A DNA stretch of 64,000 nt. Origin: Larix kaempferi (lineage: Eukaryota; Streptophyta; Pinopsida; Pinales; Pinaceae). The stretch lies in the NCBI GenBank assembly GCA_027924585.1, contig BSBM01000307.1:17221501-17285500 (forward strand). The letters are read 5' to 3'. Within the stretch, counting starts at the first letter, position 1, and every line of letters starts with the position of its first letter. Of the stretch, positions 21,364 to 33,968 are shown one piece after another. The notes beneath the pieces were generated by a model. The model had not been told where the DNA came from. It saw only the letters and a list, made by a program, of their open reading frames with translations, and made no database searches. Position numbers and translations under genes: made by a program.

Positions 21364-22867
21364 TTTCATAATATTTGTTATAATACAAACCTCCCTAACC
21401 TTCTAACTTGTCAAAAACTATGGCAACTTAGGAGTGCTTCTTTCTAAAGCTTTCTAAGCATCAAAATAAAATCTTACACGAATCCAGGTAATCTTCTTAA
21501 GATTCGATTGGCTAAAGTTGGTCTTAGTAGACATTAGCTACCATCATCATCGTCATAATAAGATTTAATAAAAATACCAACTTATTTTTAAAATGATTTT
21601 ATAAATGCTTTACAACTTATTTTTAATTTTAATATGATTGTTCACTAAATGTTGTCTTGGCTGAGCTTCAGGGAGGGATTTTTTGGAGGGGTATTAGTCT
21701 TTATTGAGTGGGATGTATTTCTTCATCCTTCGGTTCAGTTGATACTATAGATGATGTATTTTCTTCGATTCTATGAATGTGGTTGTCAAACAAGGCCTAT
21801 AATTTTTTTTTTTTGTAGATGTAGGATGGTTTGATGCTCATCAGGTTTATTCTTATGTATCAACAGGGAACTTCATTTTTTCTAATAGTACGGTTGATTG
21901 TATGGACATATCTTATCTTGATTCATAATCGAATAAGAGATAAGAGGTTTTTCTATTGAAAAAAATACCAAATAAACAATCACATCAAAATATTTTGGTT
22001 ATATTATAAAATTGATAATTGTTTAAATATAAACCAATTTTGATTGTTCACTAAATATTTAATATGATTTCAATATTGTGAAATTCAAGTGTGATGGATA
22101 TTTATATAACATTAGGCTGGGGCATGTGGGTTTAATTAGTGGATTTCTCACTTATCTTAGTTAAAAAAGTTTTATCTCTTTTGTTTTGAAATGTGAACAA
22201 ATTACGGGAGATAAGTGAAAAATGCTTTACCCAACACGTATCTCTGCGGAATTCAACGTGCACACATTTTCACGGAGTTCACGAAGAGGGTAACTATGCC
22301 ACCATATACTAGGCAGATGGAAAATCTAACCACAAGTGACAATCATTTGGTGGTATTGAAATCGTAGCAATGTGTCCTCTAAAGTCACCACATGTACGTT
22401 TGCACAAATTGCAGGTGGTGTGGGCATATAACACACGTTTTACGAATACAAAATAACCTTATGTATACCTAAGATCCTCCAATTCGAAATCCAGCGAGTG
22501 GCAAAGATGGAGACGAAAGCATAAGTAGAGCACACGAGAGTGGAGACATCAACATAAGCTTATTTTATTGATTGAGTTCCATATTCAAACACATAGTCGG
22601 GTGGGGTCCCATTTCACTTTGAAGGGCTATGAGATATTGAACCCTTCAATGATGACATGTAAAAATAAATCATTCTTTTTATTTGAAAATGTACTAGTAC
22701 ATCAAAATTTCATTGTTTACTTAAGTAGTAAAGTCTAGAGGCTTTATTTTGCAGTGGATATGGCGGCACTGAACATTATATATGTCATATACCATATTTT
22801 GCCCGGATCTAGCGACTCAGTCTCTAGGCCACTATGCCACCTTTGTCATCTTAGCGGTTTCTCAAAT

Positions 22868-23808
22868 TAATCTTGCCTCTTAAAATTTTAACTTGCTAAC
22901 CCCATTCCAATCCAACTTTCATCCTTATAGCCAAAATTAATACTATAATACTCTTTCATGATATCCCTGAACATGAGGAATTTATTAGTGAAACATAACT
23001 TAGGAGACACACAGAAAATCCACTTTGCAGATGTTCAGTGTGAATTGCCATAACTAATTTTATAGATATTTTTTTCTGCATCAGTGCAGCTACAGTTAGC
23101 TTGCTAGCCCAATTCCAATCCAACTTTTAATCAATATAATAATATTTAATACCTCTTAAAATGGGTTCCTAGGATGCTTCGAACAATACAAGCTCGATGA
23201 AGAATTGGGTTCTTCAACTCTTCTAAAAGCAACGCGACGCTTATTCTTGGAAAAGTTCAATATTTGTAAATCACTAGCGTTCTTCAAACTAATATAAATT
23301 CTAGCCGACATAAAATCTAGCCTACTTAACAACGGAAAAACTGATAATGTAAGCCAAAAAAGGAAGAAATTGTCTCAAAAGCCAAAAACATTGGAGGTTG
23401 AGTCTGGTCTGTATCTGTTGCTAAATTAGTGAACAATAGAGATGTACGCAGAAAGACAGTAAAACAGGTGAAGGGAAAGAATTTGATTGGTAACTTTTTT
23501 TTACTTCGTTGAATTGAGAACCATGATTCACTTTCATGCACCTCTATAAAAAAACCGTGTTGCCTATGTCACTTATAATCCTCCTTCACGCAAGTCTATC
23601 AGAGAGAACACTTCAACAAAGAAGTTGGATTGGATTGAAAACCAATAGCAAGTTTCTTTGTCACTCTAATTGTGTACCCTACGACAGAATTGAATGCCAA
23701 TGACAACAATATATGTTTTAATTTTTCATTCAACACTATGAATGCCACATGTACTTGGGATAGAATAAGTTTAAGCACTCCTTACATGTTACATGCTATG
23801 TTATGGTT
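22868..23808. other. 0.94-kb segment present only in copy B of the MULE-like block
   Basis: Copy A passes from TTTCCCAAATT directly into GAGCAAAGAGAAC, whereas copy B has 0.94 kb between the equivalent bases. The segment has an internal direct repeat around GCTTGCTAGCCCAATTCC (near 22890 and 23100) but no coding region or element termini that I can define. It could be an insertion in B or a deletion in A. Confidence 0.55.
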
Positions 23809-25211
23809 TGAGCAACGAGAACTATCCGACTCCAGGCAGCTTTTGTTCTCAATAGTTGATTAAGGACCCTGACTGCTTCTTCTTTATAGCCCTCCCCCTA
23901 TATCTCGTTATACATACTAACTATGTGGTATGACAGAGTAGAGGATGGGTTGTGAAGCATAAGTAAAATGTAGGCAGACCAAGTAGAGAGGAGATGCATA
24001 GATGGTTGAAGTTCATGTTCTATTCAAGACCAGCCGATAAGGGAAACAAAATCAAAAGGTAAAGTAGCACTGTCGTTCTAAAAATCAAGATTACAAAAAC
24101 ATTTTTGTCCCTGTTCGTACAGTCGAACGCAGGAGTGGGCACTAGGCATTTTAAGAAAATTGCCAGCTTTCAGCATTTTCCATCACTAGATGTTGTTGCA
24201 TATTCTCAATCATATTGAAATTCGATAGCTAGTTGGGATTGTAAGTGTAGTAGCATCGGTGGTCTTCATATTAATAAATCCCAAGAATCTTAAACCGTGT
24301 ACTAGAGGAAGGTGTCGAGTCGACGACTAAGCAATTGGGGAAAATGGCTCATGCAATACAGTTTTAGATGCAAAGTGTGGATTCTTGATTTGACTCATTA
24401 ACTAGATGCATGGAGGTTGGCAGAGTGGGAACTTCCCCAAATCCCCAGGATTTTCGGTAAAGCTAGGGTGCCCAGTGCACACACATGTTTCCCGTAGGGC
24501 TACAACTGTGGTCAATGGAAGTTGCGCAGGGAAGCACTCGGTTTCAGAGTGAAAACAATGGTCTTCCTTGTCCCCTCCATTTCAAGAAAGTTAAAGGGCG
24601 GCTAAATTCTCAAGAGATTCAATCGGGCGACAATGGAAAATAGGGAAAGGAAAGGAGCACATGGAATCATATGCGTGTACACAAAACATATGAAGAAAGA
24701 AGCAATTGTTGTTGTAGCTACGGTTTGGAATCGATAAATGTCGTTATGAACAGCCTTTGACGGATATTTATGACAAACCCGCTCTCGGGTCCAGGATTCA
24801 AATTTGAAGCCTTCAAGGCCCGTTTGAAGTTACATAATTTCAATCAAATAATAATATTGTGTTTGAACTTTGAAGCTATAGAATTTTAGTCAAATAACAA
24901 ATTTTTTAAATAATTTAAGAGATCATGAATGGATAAAATGATGTACATGCCTATAAATTCATAGGATGTTATCAATCCAGTCAGCCTTGAAGTTGAGTGC
25001 CTCAAAGAAAACAAATTTCTTTATATATGTTTATGGTAGGCTGGCATTGGCAAATTTGCTCTGCAAACTCTCTTGGAGGACTGGAGGAGATAGAGTAGGT
25101 GGAACTTGGAAGTAGCTCGACCACGGTGGAGCAGGGGTATAAGCAAAAGCTTGTTTTTATTCCTGTAATATTATATAATGATGGTCGGAGCCATGGAAGC
25201 ATGGAATTCAA

Positions 25212-25375
25212 GCATTGACTTGATACAACAAAGAAAACACAAGGTGGGACTCGAGAACCACACGATTGACTTGATACAACAAAGAAAACACAGGGTGTGA
25301 GGCTAGGAGCCGTAGATAGTAGGATTAAATTGATACAACAAAGAAAACACAGGGCCGTGGGCAGGGGCCATGGGA
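25212..25375 (+). repeat. Three tandem units, copy B of the MULE-like block
   Basis: TTGATACAACAAAGAAAACA occurs three times, matching the array at 14174-14340. Confidence 0.8.
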
Positions 25376-26053
25376 GAGAGTGACATATTGCAACATTAGA
25401 AGAAGTTTCTGGATTGTGGAGTTTGTCTGAAATGCCAAATTCGGGGCACATTAACATAATATATTATACATTGAATACTCAATTAACTCACGGAGTCAGA
25501 AGTCACGAATTGGTATGTGATAACTGGTAACTTGGTAAGATCGCTGCCAGCAACACGTATGAGCCACCAACCATGTTTAATAAAGTTGTTGCTGCCACTA
25601 AATGTGTTAAACACGTAAATGCTCGCCGCTAACATGAGAACTTAGAAGCGTAATCCCGTCCACGTAAGCTGGTCAATGATATTATTAGAGGCCCAATGGT
25701 CCATGATCCATCGATGATCGGACACGTGGAGATTGGAGAGTAACCGAGTACCAAGTCCCACTCCCAAGTCACCTAGCTAGTAGCTGCATTACCAATTTCC
25801 CACTGAAAACTGTTGATGGGTGAAATTTGAAGCTGCCCTTCTGTTGCAATTTTAAACAGTAGTGGTTAATTTAATTATTGACGGGCTTACCATGAAATCA
25901 AATTTTTTTTGCATGGTAAAATTTGAGGTGGTCTTCTATGACGTGTAAAATGGCCTCTGAAGGGCCCTGAAGGCTTCAAATTTGAAGCCTGCTCGCAACA
26001 TATCTAAGTTGACTAATCTCATTTCGGGAGAGCTGCAACCTAGGTCCGTCTAG

Positions 26054-27660
26054 TTGGTCCAAACTCGGATCAGAAATGGCCAGGTCTTGACATGCTTATA
26101 CATACATCCATGTATAATGCCTCGGAAAGAAGGAGGTAAAGCAATAGTGTCTTGAACCAGTCCGTTAAGGCCCAAGTTCTTGTCTACTTAGAATAATTTG
26201 ACCAAGACTATTCAACATTGCTAGCGGTAAATTACACCTGGATCCAGTGAAGAAGCAGCTCGCTATAACAATGGCCACTCAGCAAGCAAGATCTTAGTCA
26301 CAAATATGAAGTCATACAAAACCAATACTTAAAAAACTATTGGTATTCATTGCAAGCATGTATTCCTTGTAATGTACTTTAACACCTTAAAAGGATTTGG
26401 ATTAGGGTAGATCCATCTCATTGGAAATGAGATCAATTTTTTAGCCAAAAAAATCCAATTACAATCCCTCTAGTTGTACAAACTATATTTACTTTCATGT
26501 ACATAGATAAGGCAATTGAGTTCGATCTTACTTGAACTTTTGGTGAGTTTATTTGTAGGAATCACAGTTGAGCTCCAACATCACCCAATTATCTGCAATG
26601 TAAGATGAAAATTGACAATAACATCCCTCAGCAAACCCATGGTTGGAATATGTAGAGAATTTAGCTCTACCACAACCTGAGCTCGAAGCATGGTATCACT
26701 GTGTGAGAAGGTTGATAGAAGGCCGCATCGTAGGCAACTCCACAGGTGAGACCTCTTAAACTTGATCTCCAAGAGAAGGCCAACGTGGAGAGAGTACAAT
26801 CAATTATGATTGCAAGTATGATCCGATAGGCATAGTGATGTAATCTATGGATAGATGTTGCCTCCTCCTCACTCCAAACTTCTAGGTGCAAAACAACCCA
26901 TTCAACCAAAGTTTCACCTTGCCAATTGAAAAAATTGATTTCTTAAATTTAATATGCCCAAAATGAACATAATATGTCATGGACATAATAACTCACATTA
27001 GATAACATTATATAAATTTCAACAAATTTTTATTATATTTAATTTGGATATTTTACAATCCATCTTGTTTGGAATACGGTTAAAAATCTTGGAAAATTCT
27101 TAGAATCATTGAGATCACTTGTGGAAATTGCATAATGCAAGTGCCAAATGGGTTTTTGAAGATGCTGAATTTATTAATGCATTCAAAAACACAATTTGAA
27201 CACTTCAAAATTTAGATTTCACCAAAATTTTTTTGACCCTATTAAAGTAAAAAATACTACAAAATTTTTCAAATCTTAGAATAGATAAACCGCTCCTATT
27301 TAAATTATTAATCCTCAAATTAAGTCATGCATAAATTGATTAAAATATATGAATGAAATATTACACGGAACAAAAGAGAGCCGAGAGTAACAATCATTCC
27401 TCCCAACCACTCAAGATACATCCAATGGACACATGGAACAAAAGAGCTTGGAATAATACGGGTTTCCAAAATGAATTGAAATCGGTTTATGAAGGGCAAT
27501 GTGAAAAAGGGATCATCGCTAACAGCGTGCCATCTCGCAGAGCATTAATGTTTGATGGCGATTTTTTAGATTTTTTTTTAATTCAATGTCGTTCACAATA
27601 TTTTAAAATTACTCATTTCATATACTTATATCTCTCACACTACCAATCAAATTGCAGTTA
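26054..27660. other. AT-rich DNA without an evident gene
   Basis: Short open frames exist on both strands (for example 26581-26909 minus and 27353-27661 plus), but none shows a domain or coding bias I can defend. Confidence 0.5.
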
Positions 27661-28151
27661 ATTATTTTAATTACGTCGAAGGCGTTCTTTAAGGAAGCGG
27701 TTCCTCTCAGGCCTTCGTCATCTGTCGATGGCCTATGAGGTGTCGCCACCTGTCATACTCCTACAAACCATCAGCGGTTACGTTATCTTGATGGAGGGAA
27801 TGCAATGGAATGAAAATCCTCGCCGACAATGACCCCGATGTCGAGAAATGGGAAAATAAATGGTGCCCAATGTCTCGTCACCACGGGCTCATGGCAAGAT
27901 CACTGCAACAGATCCACATCACAACACAATGAGAATGGATTTACAAATTCTTCTTCTTCTTCTGTATGCGCCATTAGAAGAGAAGAGGCATTCAAGGTAA
28001 ATCCACAGCCACATTCTCCTAAGAATGGAGAGATGAAGCATAGATTGGCCAGGCACTACATAGGAGTCATGCAGTGCCCGTGGGATCAAAATGTGAACAA
28101 CAATGGCGATTCCTTGCACTGAGAAGAGGACGATTATGGCCATGAGCTTAC

Positions 28152-28217
28152 CTGGATACAAAGCTATCCAAAACCTTCTGATAGGAAGCGCTGCAACCCC
28201 ATTTGAACTGGGCGATC
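28152..28217 (-). pseudogene. Possible exon of a captured plant gene (minus)
   Basis: On the minus strand a 66-nt segment lies between an acceptor-like TTGTGACAG and a donor-like CAG/GTAAGC. It stays open in one frame (IAQFKWGCSASYQKVLDSFV). Joined to the segment at 28319-28395 it continues that frame without a stop. I do not recognise the protein. The splice signals and frame agreement suggest a host-gene fragment kept in genomic, intron-containing form. Confidence 0.35.
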
Positions 28218-28318
28218 CTGTCACAAGTTGCAAACAAAACAAATTAGATCTTTCCCGATGGAAAAACCCAATAAATTTATAAACATATGCATGCAATTAA
28301 ATCATCAACAGTCCATAC

Positions 28319-28395
28319 CTGAGTCCAGATGCAGGGAACCAAGTCATAATCCGCGACACATAGTATCTCGCACCACCACCGTGCCATATGGATGC
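28319..28395 (-). pseudogene. Possible upstream exon of the same captured gene (minus)
   Basis: The minus strand reads SIWHGGGARYYVSRIMTWFP then ASGLR, and ends at a donor-like CTCAG/GTATGG (GT at 28317-28318). The phase fits the segment at 28152-28217. The 5' boundary is uncertain. The protein family is unknown to me. Confidence 0.35.
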
Positions 28396-28696
28396 ATCTA
28401 CAATTCATTGTTCTCTTTCCACAACTGCGCATTGTCTCTCTTAATCTTGGCATAGAACAAAATTGAAAAAATGTTAATCTTGGAAGTCAATGCTCTCTCG
28501 CAAATACTCACTGCTGATTATCTTGTTTGGAGAGGCAGATGTGCCCATTATTGTTTTCTTGTTAGCTTCCCTTTACTTTCCCATGCCTTCTAACACAATA
28601 AAAACAAACATGCGAGGAGAGTCGATCCGTGGGAGGGAGCATCAAACCCTCACTTGCATCCTTCCATTATCTTATGTTGATCAACAGAGAAACAAG

Positions 28697-28846
28697 CCCA
28701 TCATTCCAGAGAGGCAGTGGCATTGCCCGACATGCAGAGGCGGTGTTGGGGGAATCGATCGGTATAGGGGTATGCAACCTATTTTAGCCCATGCCAAAAC
28801 TATCAAAACAAAGAGGGTAAAGGTGCACCGCAAACTTGCAGAAGGG
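28697..28846 (+). pseudogene. SGS3 zf-XS domain fragment
   Basis: The frame reads ERQWHCPTCRGGVGGIDRYR, GMQPILAHAKTIKTKRVKVH, then RKLAE. This is the zinc-finger XS domain of plant SGS3-type proteins: WHCP-x-C, G-x-ID-x-YRG-x-QP, HAKT, KRVK-x-H. The Cys pair (28724-28735) and the following His residues are kept. SGS3 stabilises RNA that RDR6 copies in trans-acting siRNA and post-transcriptional silencing. Only this domain is present. It lies in a longer accidental frame (28490-28918), with no XS or coiled-coil domain after it, and is followed at once by an AP2/ERF fragment. It is a gene scrap, not a functional gene. Confidence 0.82.
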
Positions 28847-28911
28847 TTATGGTATCATTTTGCTCCATTAAACCCTTGGAACAGAAATGAGGAAAATGCT
28901 CTCTATCCCTC

Positions 28912-29019
28912 GATGTAGAAATAAGAGATCCTGCCAGGAAGGGCTCTCGAATTTGGCTGGGAACTTCCAACACTGCCGAAGATGCAGCTCTCACTTATGA
29001 CCACGCTGCCTCCTTCTAA
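28912..29019 (+). pseudogene. AP2/ERF domain fragment (C-terminal half)
   Basis: A 35-codon frame reads [20 protein letters not shown] then [14 protein letters not shown], and ends at TAA 29017-29019. The EIRDP, R-x-WLGT, AEDAA and YD-x-AA elements are the second strand, third strand and helix of an AP2/ERF DNA-binding domain. The N-terminal YRGVR part and the domain end are missing. It starts 66 bp after the SGS3 fragment and is in a different frame from it. It was probably captured together with the SGS3 piece. Confidence 0.85.
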
Positions 29020-29211
29020 TCTATACGTAATCTAAATCTATTGTCAGTTCACCATGCAGCCGTAAGGGTCTCTACATGATGGCACCACCTAGGTTATCTA
29101 CCATGTACGCTAGATAAGCGTCTGCCTGTGTATTGCCTATCCCGTTTGCATGGGTGTGTACTATATTTTATTTCGATAAGCCCGAATCTCTAGAGCTCGG
29201 TGTGCCGAGTG

Positions 29212-29400
29212 GAGAGGTAAGTTGAACTGATTTTTCATGTTGTCGGTTTTATTTTCCCTGGTGGCAGTAATTTGCTGAACTGTTGCGTGGGTTGCCTCAT
29301 TTCTCATGTCATTTACTCTGTGTCCCCTTTTCCTGATTTTTCTTCATTTTCCATGCCACTTTCAGATTCATCCACCTGTTAACATCGCTTGCCAAGCCGT
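29212..29400 (+). other. Intron-like sequence in the GC-richer patch
   Basis: A donor-like GAGAG/GTAAGTTG near 29216 is followed about 150 bp later by an acceptor-like CCACTTTCAG/ATTCATC near 29362, with a T-rich interval between. The flanking frames are not recognisable. This fits captured genomic gene fragments but is weak evidence alone. Confidence 0.3.
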
Positions 29401-29519
29401 GTGGATGATGTGGTGCCTCCGCTTAGATGTGATGTGTGCTCGTCCGTGTGCTGCTCCTGGCTGCTCACACATTCTATTATAAAACTCCCATCTCCCACCT
29501 ACTGGCCAATGTGTGTTGT

Positions 29520-32024
29520 GTATCGTCCCGTGTACTTCAATTTAGAATTATAACAAAACTCTAATGTATTCATATCAATCTTGTTATCTTCCTAACCTTT
29601 CATAGTAGCATAATTTTTTGTCATTAGTTCAAAGTGACATTGAAGGAAACACCTATTTACGAGTCAAAATCACTTTAATTTTAGAGAAACATCACTTTGC
29701 ACTCAATCTCAGATTTTTTCATTGTGGATCCCTTAAAATGTCTATTAAATTTCATGGGCAATCGGGTAAAGTTAGGGAGGTCAAATTCTGTGGTAGTGTG
29801 ATCTTTGACCATGTGTGCTCAAATTTCATCAGAAAAATTATTCATGGTTGAACTAAATCCATTAACCATCATCACTGAATTTAAATTTCAATGTTGATAA
29901 TCTAAACTAAAAACTGGCGGTGGGTTGTAATTGCGTTTGAAACAATCTAACTGAAGGTACATTAGAAAAAATATTTGAACCCGTGAACTGAATCCATTAA
30001 CATTCATCACTGAATTAAAATTTCAACCGTGGCATCGAAGTGAAAAAGGCGATAATTTCATGAGGAAAATTGAATTAAAATTTCAACCGTGGCATCGAAA
30101 CTGAAAAAGGCGATAATTTCATGAGGAAAATTATTTGAACAGGTGAACTAATTCCATTAACCATTATCACTTAATTTAAATTTTAAAGATGGCCATCGAA
30201 ATTGAAAAGACTTAGATTACACTCTTTTTGACGAAAGTGGTTCAAAACGTGGAAGTTTGGACTGGGTAAAGCCATTACTTGCCATAGCATGGTTCAAATG
30301 AATGCATATTGCAGGTCATGACATCATCATTGGATAGTTATCTAAATAAATTAGGAGGTGACATCTTATTAACTAATTTCAATTCAAAATATAGTTAAGA
30401 CTATAGAATGTTTGAAATTATATATATATTAATTAATTTCAATCCAAAATAAATTAGAATTGGTTAAAATTAGATATATGGATGTGCAATTTCAACAATT
30501 TATCTTATTTTTATGTTTCTAAGACTTTCAATTGAATTTTGGGTTTAATCTATTGTTGTTCATCTATTGCACCTTAACAATTACACAAGAATGAAACCCT
30601 TAAAACTTATGGTTAAAAATATAACTTATAGTTAAAAATATTTTGTCTCTAACTTGTCATTTAGAATAAACATAAACATTTATGTCTAAGTTGAAAAAAA
30701 AAGAAGATTCTTGCAATTTTTTTAAATTTAATTATTAACATGCCTATAAGCAAGGGAAAATTCACTCTTTCTGAGTACAAGATCATTGGTTTAATCAAAT
30801 GACTATAAGGAGTTTATGCATTTTAGTATTTAGTCATTTTCTTGCTTTTGTGTTATGACAATAATTAAAATCTCCTGTGTTGTAGATCCTAAACTTGACT
30901 CATTGACACTATGATATAATGTTTTAAACTATTGAATATGCACAAAGAAAACACACGATACCCTCCCCTTGCTTTCACTGAAATTTGCAATTCCCCAAAT
31001 AGCTTATACACTTGACGTTGTTTTTAAAATCTTATTTGGCAATAGTGCAGGGACATTTCCACCATGTAGCTCTTGTTATAACCATGCATTTATAGTTTAA
31101 GTTGTACTATTTGGGGTTTGATTGGTTGGTGCAATATTTGCATTCCCATTCCACAATTATAATTAAAGGTTTCAATAGAGCTTGTAGAGTAAGTCTTTTA
31201 TTTCGCGTAGTCTAGAAGTTCAACGATTTTGAACAGAAAAATTTGCTTTCTCCGGCACGATTTAAAAAAAATCTGTCATCAATTTATAAAAATCTTGGTT
31301 ACAACTGTCAAACTCTCAAATTTTGGGTGCCCCATGGGATTTTTTATGGTGTCGAATTGGTTTCTACCATCAAAATCACCATTAAAACATAGTTAAATTC
31401 AGATTTTGCAAAATAAATAACATTGGATTTTGGAAAAGAGCCCCCCATCCGAGCCAAATCGTCGAGTATTTAGACAACTTCCTTTTATTTTAGCAGATGA
31501 TCTTGGAACAACTTGCAATACTTGTAAACACATATTCCTATTTTGTACATACAACTAAGAATATGTAGGAGATGTTTCATTACGAGTGTAATGAGAAGAG
31601 AAGAAATAATGCAATCTTGAAATTAGTCCATAGTTAATGTTTTTTCTTCATGAATTTTTCTCTATCTACATATCCTTCTTATTTTTTCTAACACATGGCG
31701 ACCTTCCTAAGCTTGCAATAATAATATTTACAACACTACCGGTATTTTCACTTATGGCTATGTATGTAATATTGAATCTGTATTTGACTTCTGGGCGAGA
31801 CAAGAAATCCAAACCGTGTACGTGAATTAGGGAGACAGAACATTATTACAACTTCCCTCACTCTTAACACAATTTATTTCTATGGTAAGGGCATAAGAAT
31901 TAGAAGTATCTCAACAAATACTATTAGATTAGGATTTAGGATATGAGAAACCCTACAATGTTTAGCTTTCTTTGGGTCCAAAACATAAAAGACACGTGCA
32001 CATATCTATTTACAAGAAGGCAAT
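29520..32024. other. AT-rich DNA with one short tandem repeat
   Basis: No gene was recognised. A 60-bp unit (GAATTAAAATTTCAACCGTG, then GCATCGAA and GGCGATAATTTCATGAGG) is tandemly repeated at 30011-30070 and 30071-30131. Confidence 0.6.
30011..30131 (+). repeat. Two tandem 60-bp units
   Basis: GAATTAAAATTTCAACCGTG occurs at 30012 and 30072, each followed by GGCGATAATTTCATGAGG. The units are nearly identical. Confidence 0.9.
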
Positions 32025-32828
32025 TCAGTTCAGTCCGATGTTTGGATCATCACGGAGCTCTGTTATAAAGGTTCCTAATATCCATAACGATCCAAAAGAA
32101 AGCCCATAAGCATCTCTGCAGTTGACATGGTTTTTCTTCCTACTTTTTATCGCATCCTTCATATGGTCTTGATCTAAGTGGAAAAGGCCAATGGGATTTT
32201 TTTTTACGAGGCCATCCATGTATTTAACAAAGAAATTGTCCCACATACTCATAACTCTATGATTCCATTGATACTATTGGAATAATACTATGTTACCTTA
32301 TATAAGTTGATTAACTTACTTGTATTACGAGATTTCTTATCTTCTTTTCTTTTTTGGATAGTGGATGGACACAAACTATACTAGCTTCTTTATTGGAGCT
32401 CAGGTTGAAAGGAAGGGAAATAGTTCTCCAAGTCTTGGGCAACATACTACTCCCAGACAAGCTAGACATATCTTTGTCCTTCGCTAGGATCCGTAACTCC
32501 AGGGCCCACAGACGCATGATGTAGCAATTTGAGGTGTACCAATTGAGGATAAAAGGTTTCTCTAAGAATTGTCATCATTATAGTGTGCAATACGCATGTC
32601 AAGGGAAACTTGGAAGGATCCATTTGAGCACAACACATGACGGAACATGCCACTATCAATTGTATATTGTATTCCATTTAAAACTTCATCCTTTTCAACA
32701 ACTTGGACCCTTTCGTTACACTGCTTAAGATATAGAGCCATCCTATACATTCCGTCCAGAATGACGGAGCCACTCATTTCGGTTGGAAAAAACAGTTTCA
32801 CATCTCTCCAAAACCTCTGCAACCGCAA
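32025..32828 (-). pseudogene. Coding-like minus-strand remnant, unassigned
   Basis: Two better-than-random open stretches lie on the minus strand: 32562-32828 (RFWRDVKLFFPTEMSGSVIL, DGMYRMALYLKQCNERVQVV) and 32025-32252 (WDNFFVKYMDGLVKKNPIGL, then FHLDQDHMKD). Between them the sequence is broken by stops and frame changes. The residue composition looks protein-like and could be a decayed host gene or captured exons, but I recognise no domain. Confidence 0.3.
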
Positions 32829-33600
32829 GAAGACCTGTAGTAGCCAAATTTTCCTTCCCTATTTCCTTCTTGACACTCTTCCACCAATCATCATAATATT
32901 CTTCACCATGTAGAGTTCAACAATACTGAATACCATAAAATAAAATAAAAATAAAGAAAATATAATTTAAATATTTCACATAGAAGTGGACAACTAATTT
33001 CATGTTTAAATAAAAACTACTTAATGTCTTTTGGGGGAGGTTTAATGCGAACAAAGGCTATAATTAGAGATTTAGGCAAGTATATATTATTAAAATTGTT
33101 TAGGAAAGTAGTTAACGATTAACAATTATGTTTAATAGTAAAAGTTAAACCATTTTTAATGGATAGATAGTTACCTTGTAGGATTATAAAAGAGGTAGAA
33201 CCCATAAACAAGAAAGTGTTGCGTGAAGCTCAAGAAACATTAGAAGAAAAGTGCAATTCAATGGCCAAGTCAATCATCTGAAAATGAAAGTGAAGAAGAT
33301 GATGGAAGTGGTGTATCTTTTGAAGATGATGGAAATGGGCATCTACTTTTAATGTACTATGAAGAATAAAATACAAATGTGTGTAAAGCAACCATGCCAT
33401 ACGTGCATTTAAAATCTACACAATAAGATACGGCTTCTATATGCAACACTAACCTTAATATGCTTACATTATAAAGATATGAAAGAGAAGATATGTTGCA
33501 AAGAAAGATTGAATAAAGAGACTTCGAGAGACCACAATGTATATATACTAAACAACAACCTTTTTCACATTTTCCAATAGATACTCTTCAATATCATGGC

Positions 33601-33968
33601 AATCCACATGCTACCCAGTCTTTCTACAAATGGATTGATGCCTTTTCTATCATGCATACATGTACTACTTGTATGGAATCATATCCTAGCAATCTTACTC
33701 ATCCATCTCTCAATGGACACATTTGCAATAGATGCCATAGAGAAAATGATGGTCATTGATTCTCAAAATGGAATAATATGGACCATGGTGACAAACCCAT
33801 TGTACTATCCATTTTCAAATTGAAGAAATGGTCATTCCTCGTGTTAGCCCAATTTTGTAGGTTAGGAACGCTCGTGGTGGACAATACAAGTATAGTTGTC
33901 ACATTATTAGTTCCTCCAACAAATTGTTCAAATTGCATATTTCCTTCTACGCCACCTTTCATATATAA
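33601..33968 (+). pseudogene. Helitron helicase-like (Rep N-terminal) fragment
   Basis: Frame 1 reads YKWIDAFSIMHTCTTCMESY then GHICNRCHREN, TGA at 33757-33759, then FSKWNNMDHGDKP. From 33819 the adjacent frame continues IEEMVIPRVSPIL, TAG at 33858-33860, then VRNARGGQYKYSCHII. The C-x2-C, C-x2-C, F-S-x3-NNMD-x-G-x-x-P, V/I-EEM-x-I-x-RVSPIL and GGQ-x-KY motifs match the Helitron-like N-terminal domain upstream of Rep in plant Helitron transposases. One frameshift and two stops make it dead. No PIF1 helicase part or Helitron ends were found nearby. Confidence 0.8.

Larger units (their letters stand above)
22598..25988. mobile_element. MULE-like block in copy B (left end lost)
   Basis: This matches 12562-14970 from GGGTGGGGTCCCATTTCA to TTCAAATTTGAAGCC. 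The outer bases of the left inverted repeat (AGGGATCAAATTTGAA) are missing and no target duplication is evident: the left flank ends CACATAGTC and the right flank begins TGCTCGCAACATATCTAAG. Copy A shows these two flanks nearly adjacent (17668-17690). Extra sequence lies at 22868-23808 and 24130-24240. It is therefore an independent insertion, or a relocated copy, with a damaged left end. Confidence 0.65.
18352..26053 (+). repeat. Segmental duplication, copy B
   Basis: This is the second copy of the 8890-17733 region. It lacks the LINE insertion found in copy A and shows the uninterrupted site at 19756-19769. It lacks 0.5 kb corresponding to about 16700-17236. It has an extra 207-bp tandem duplication (18770-19183), an extra segment at 22868-23808 and about 110 extra bases near 24130-24240. 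The MULE-like block lies at 22598-25988, downstream of sequence that in copy A follows that block. Confidence 0.9.
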
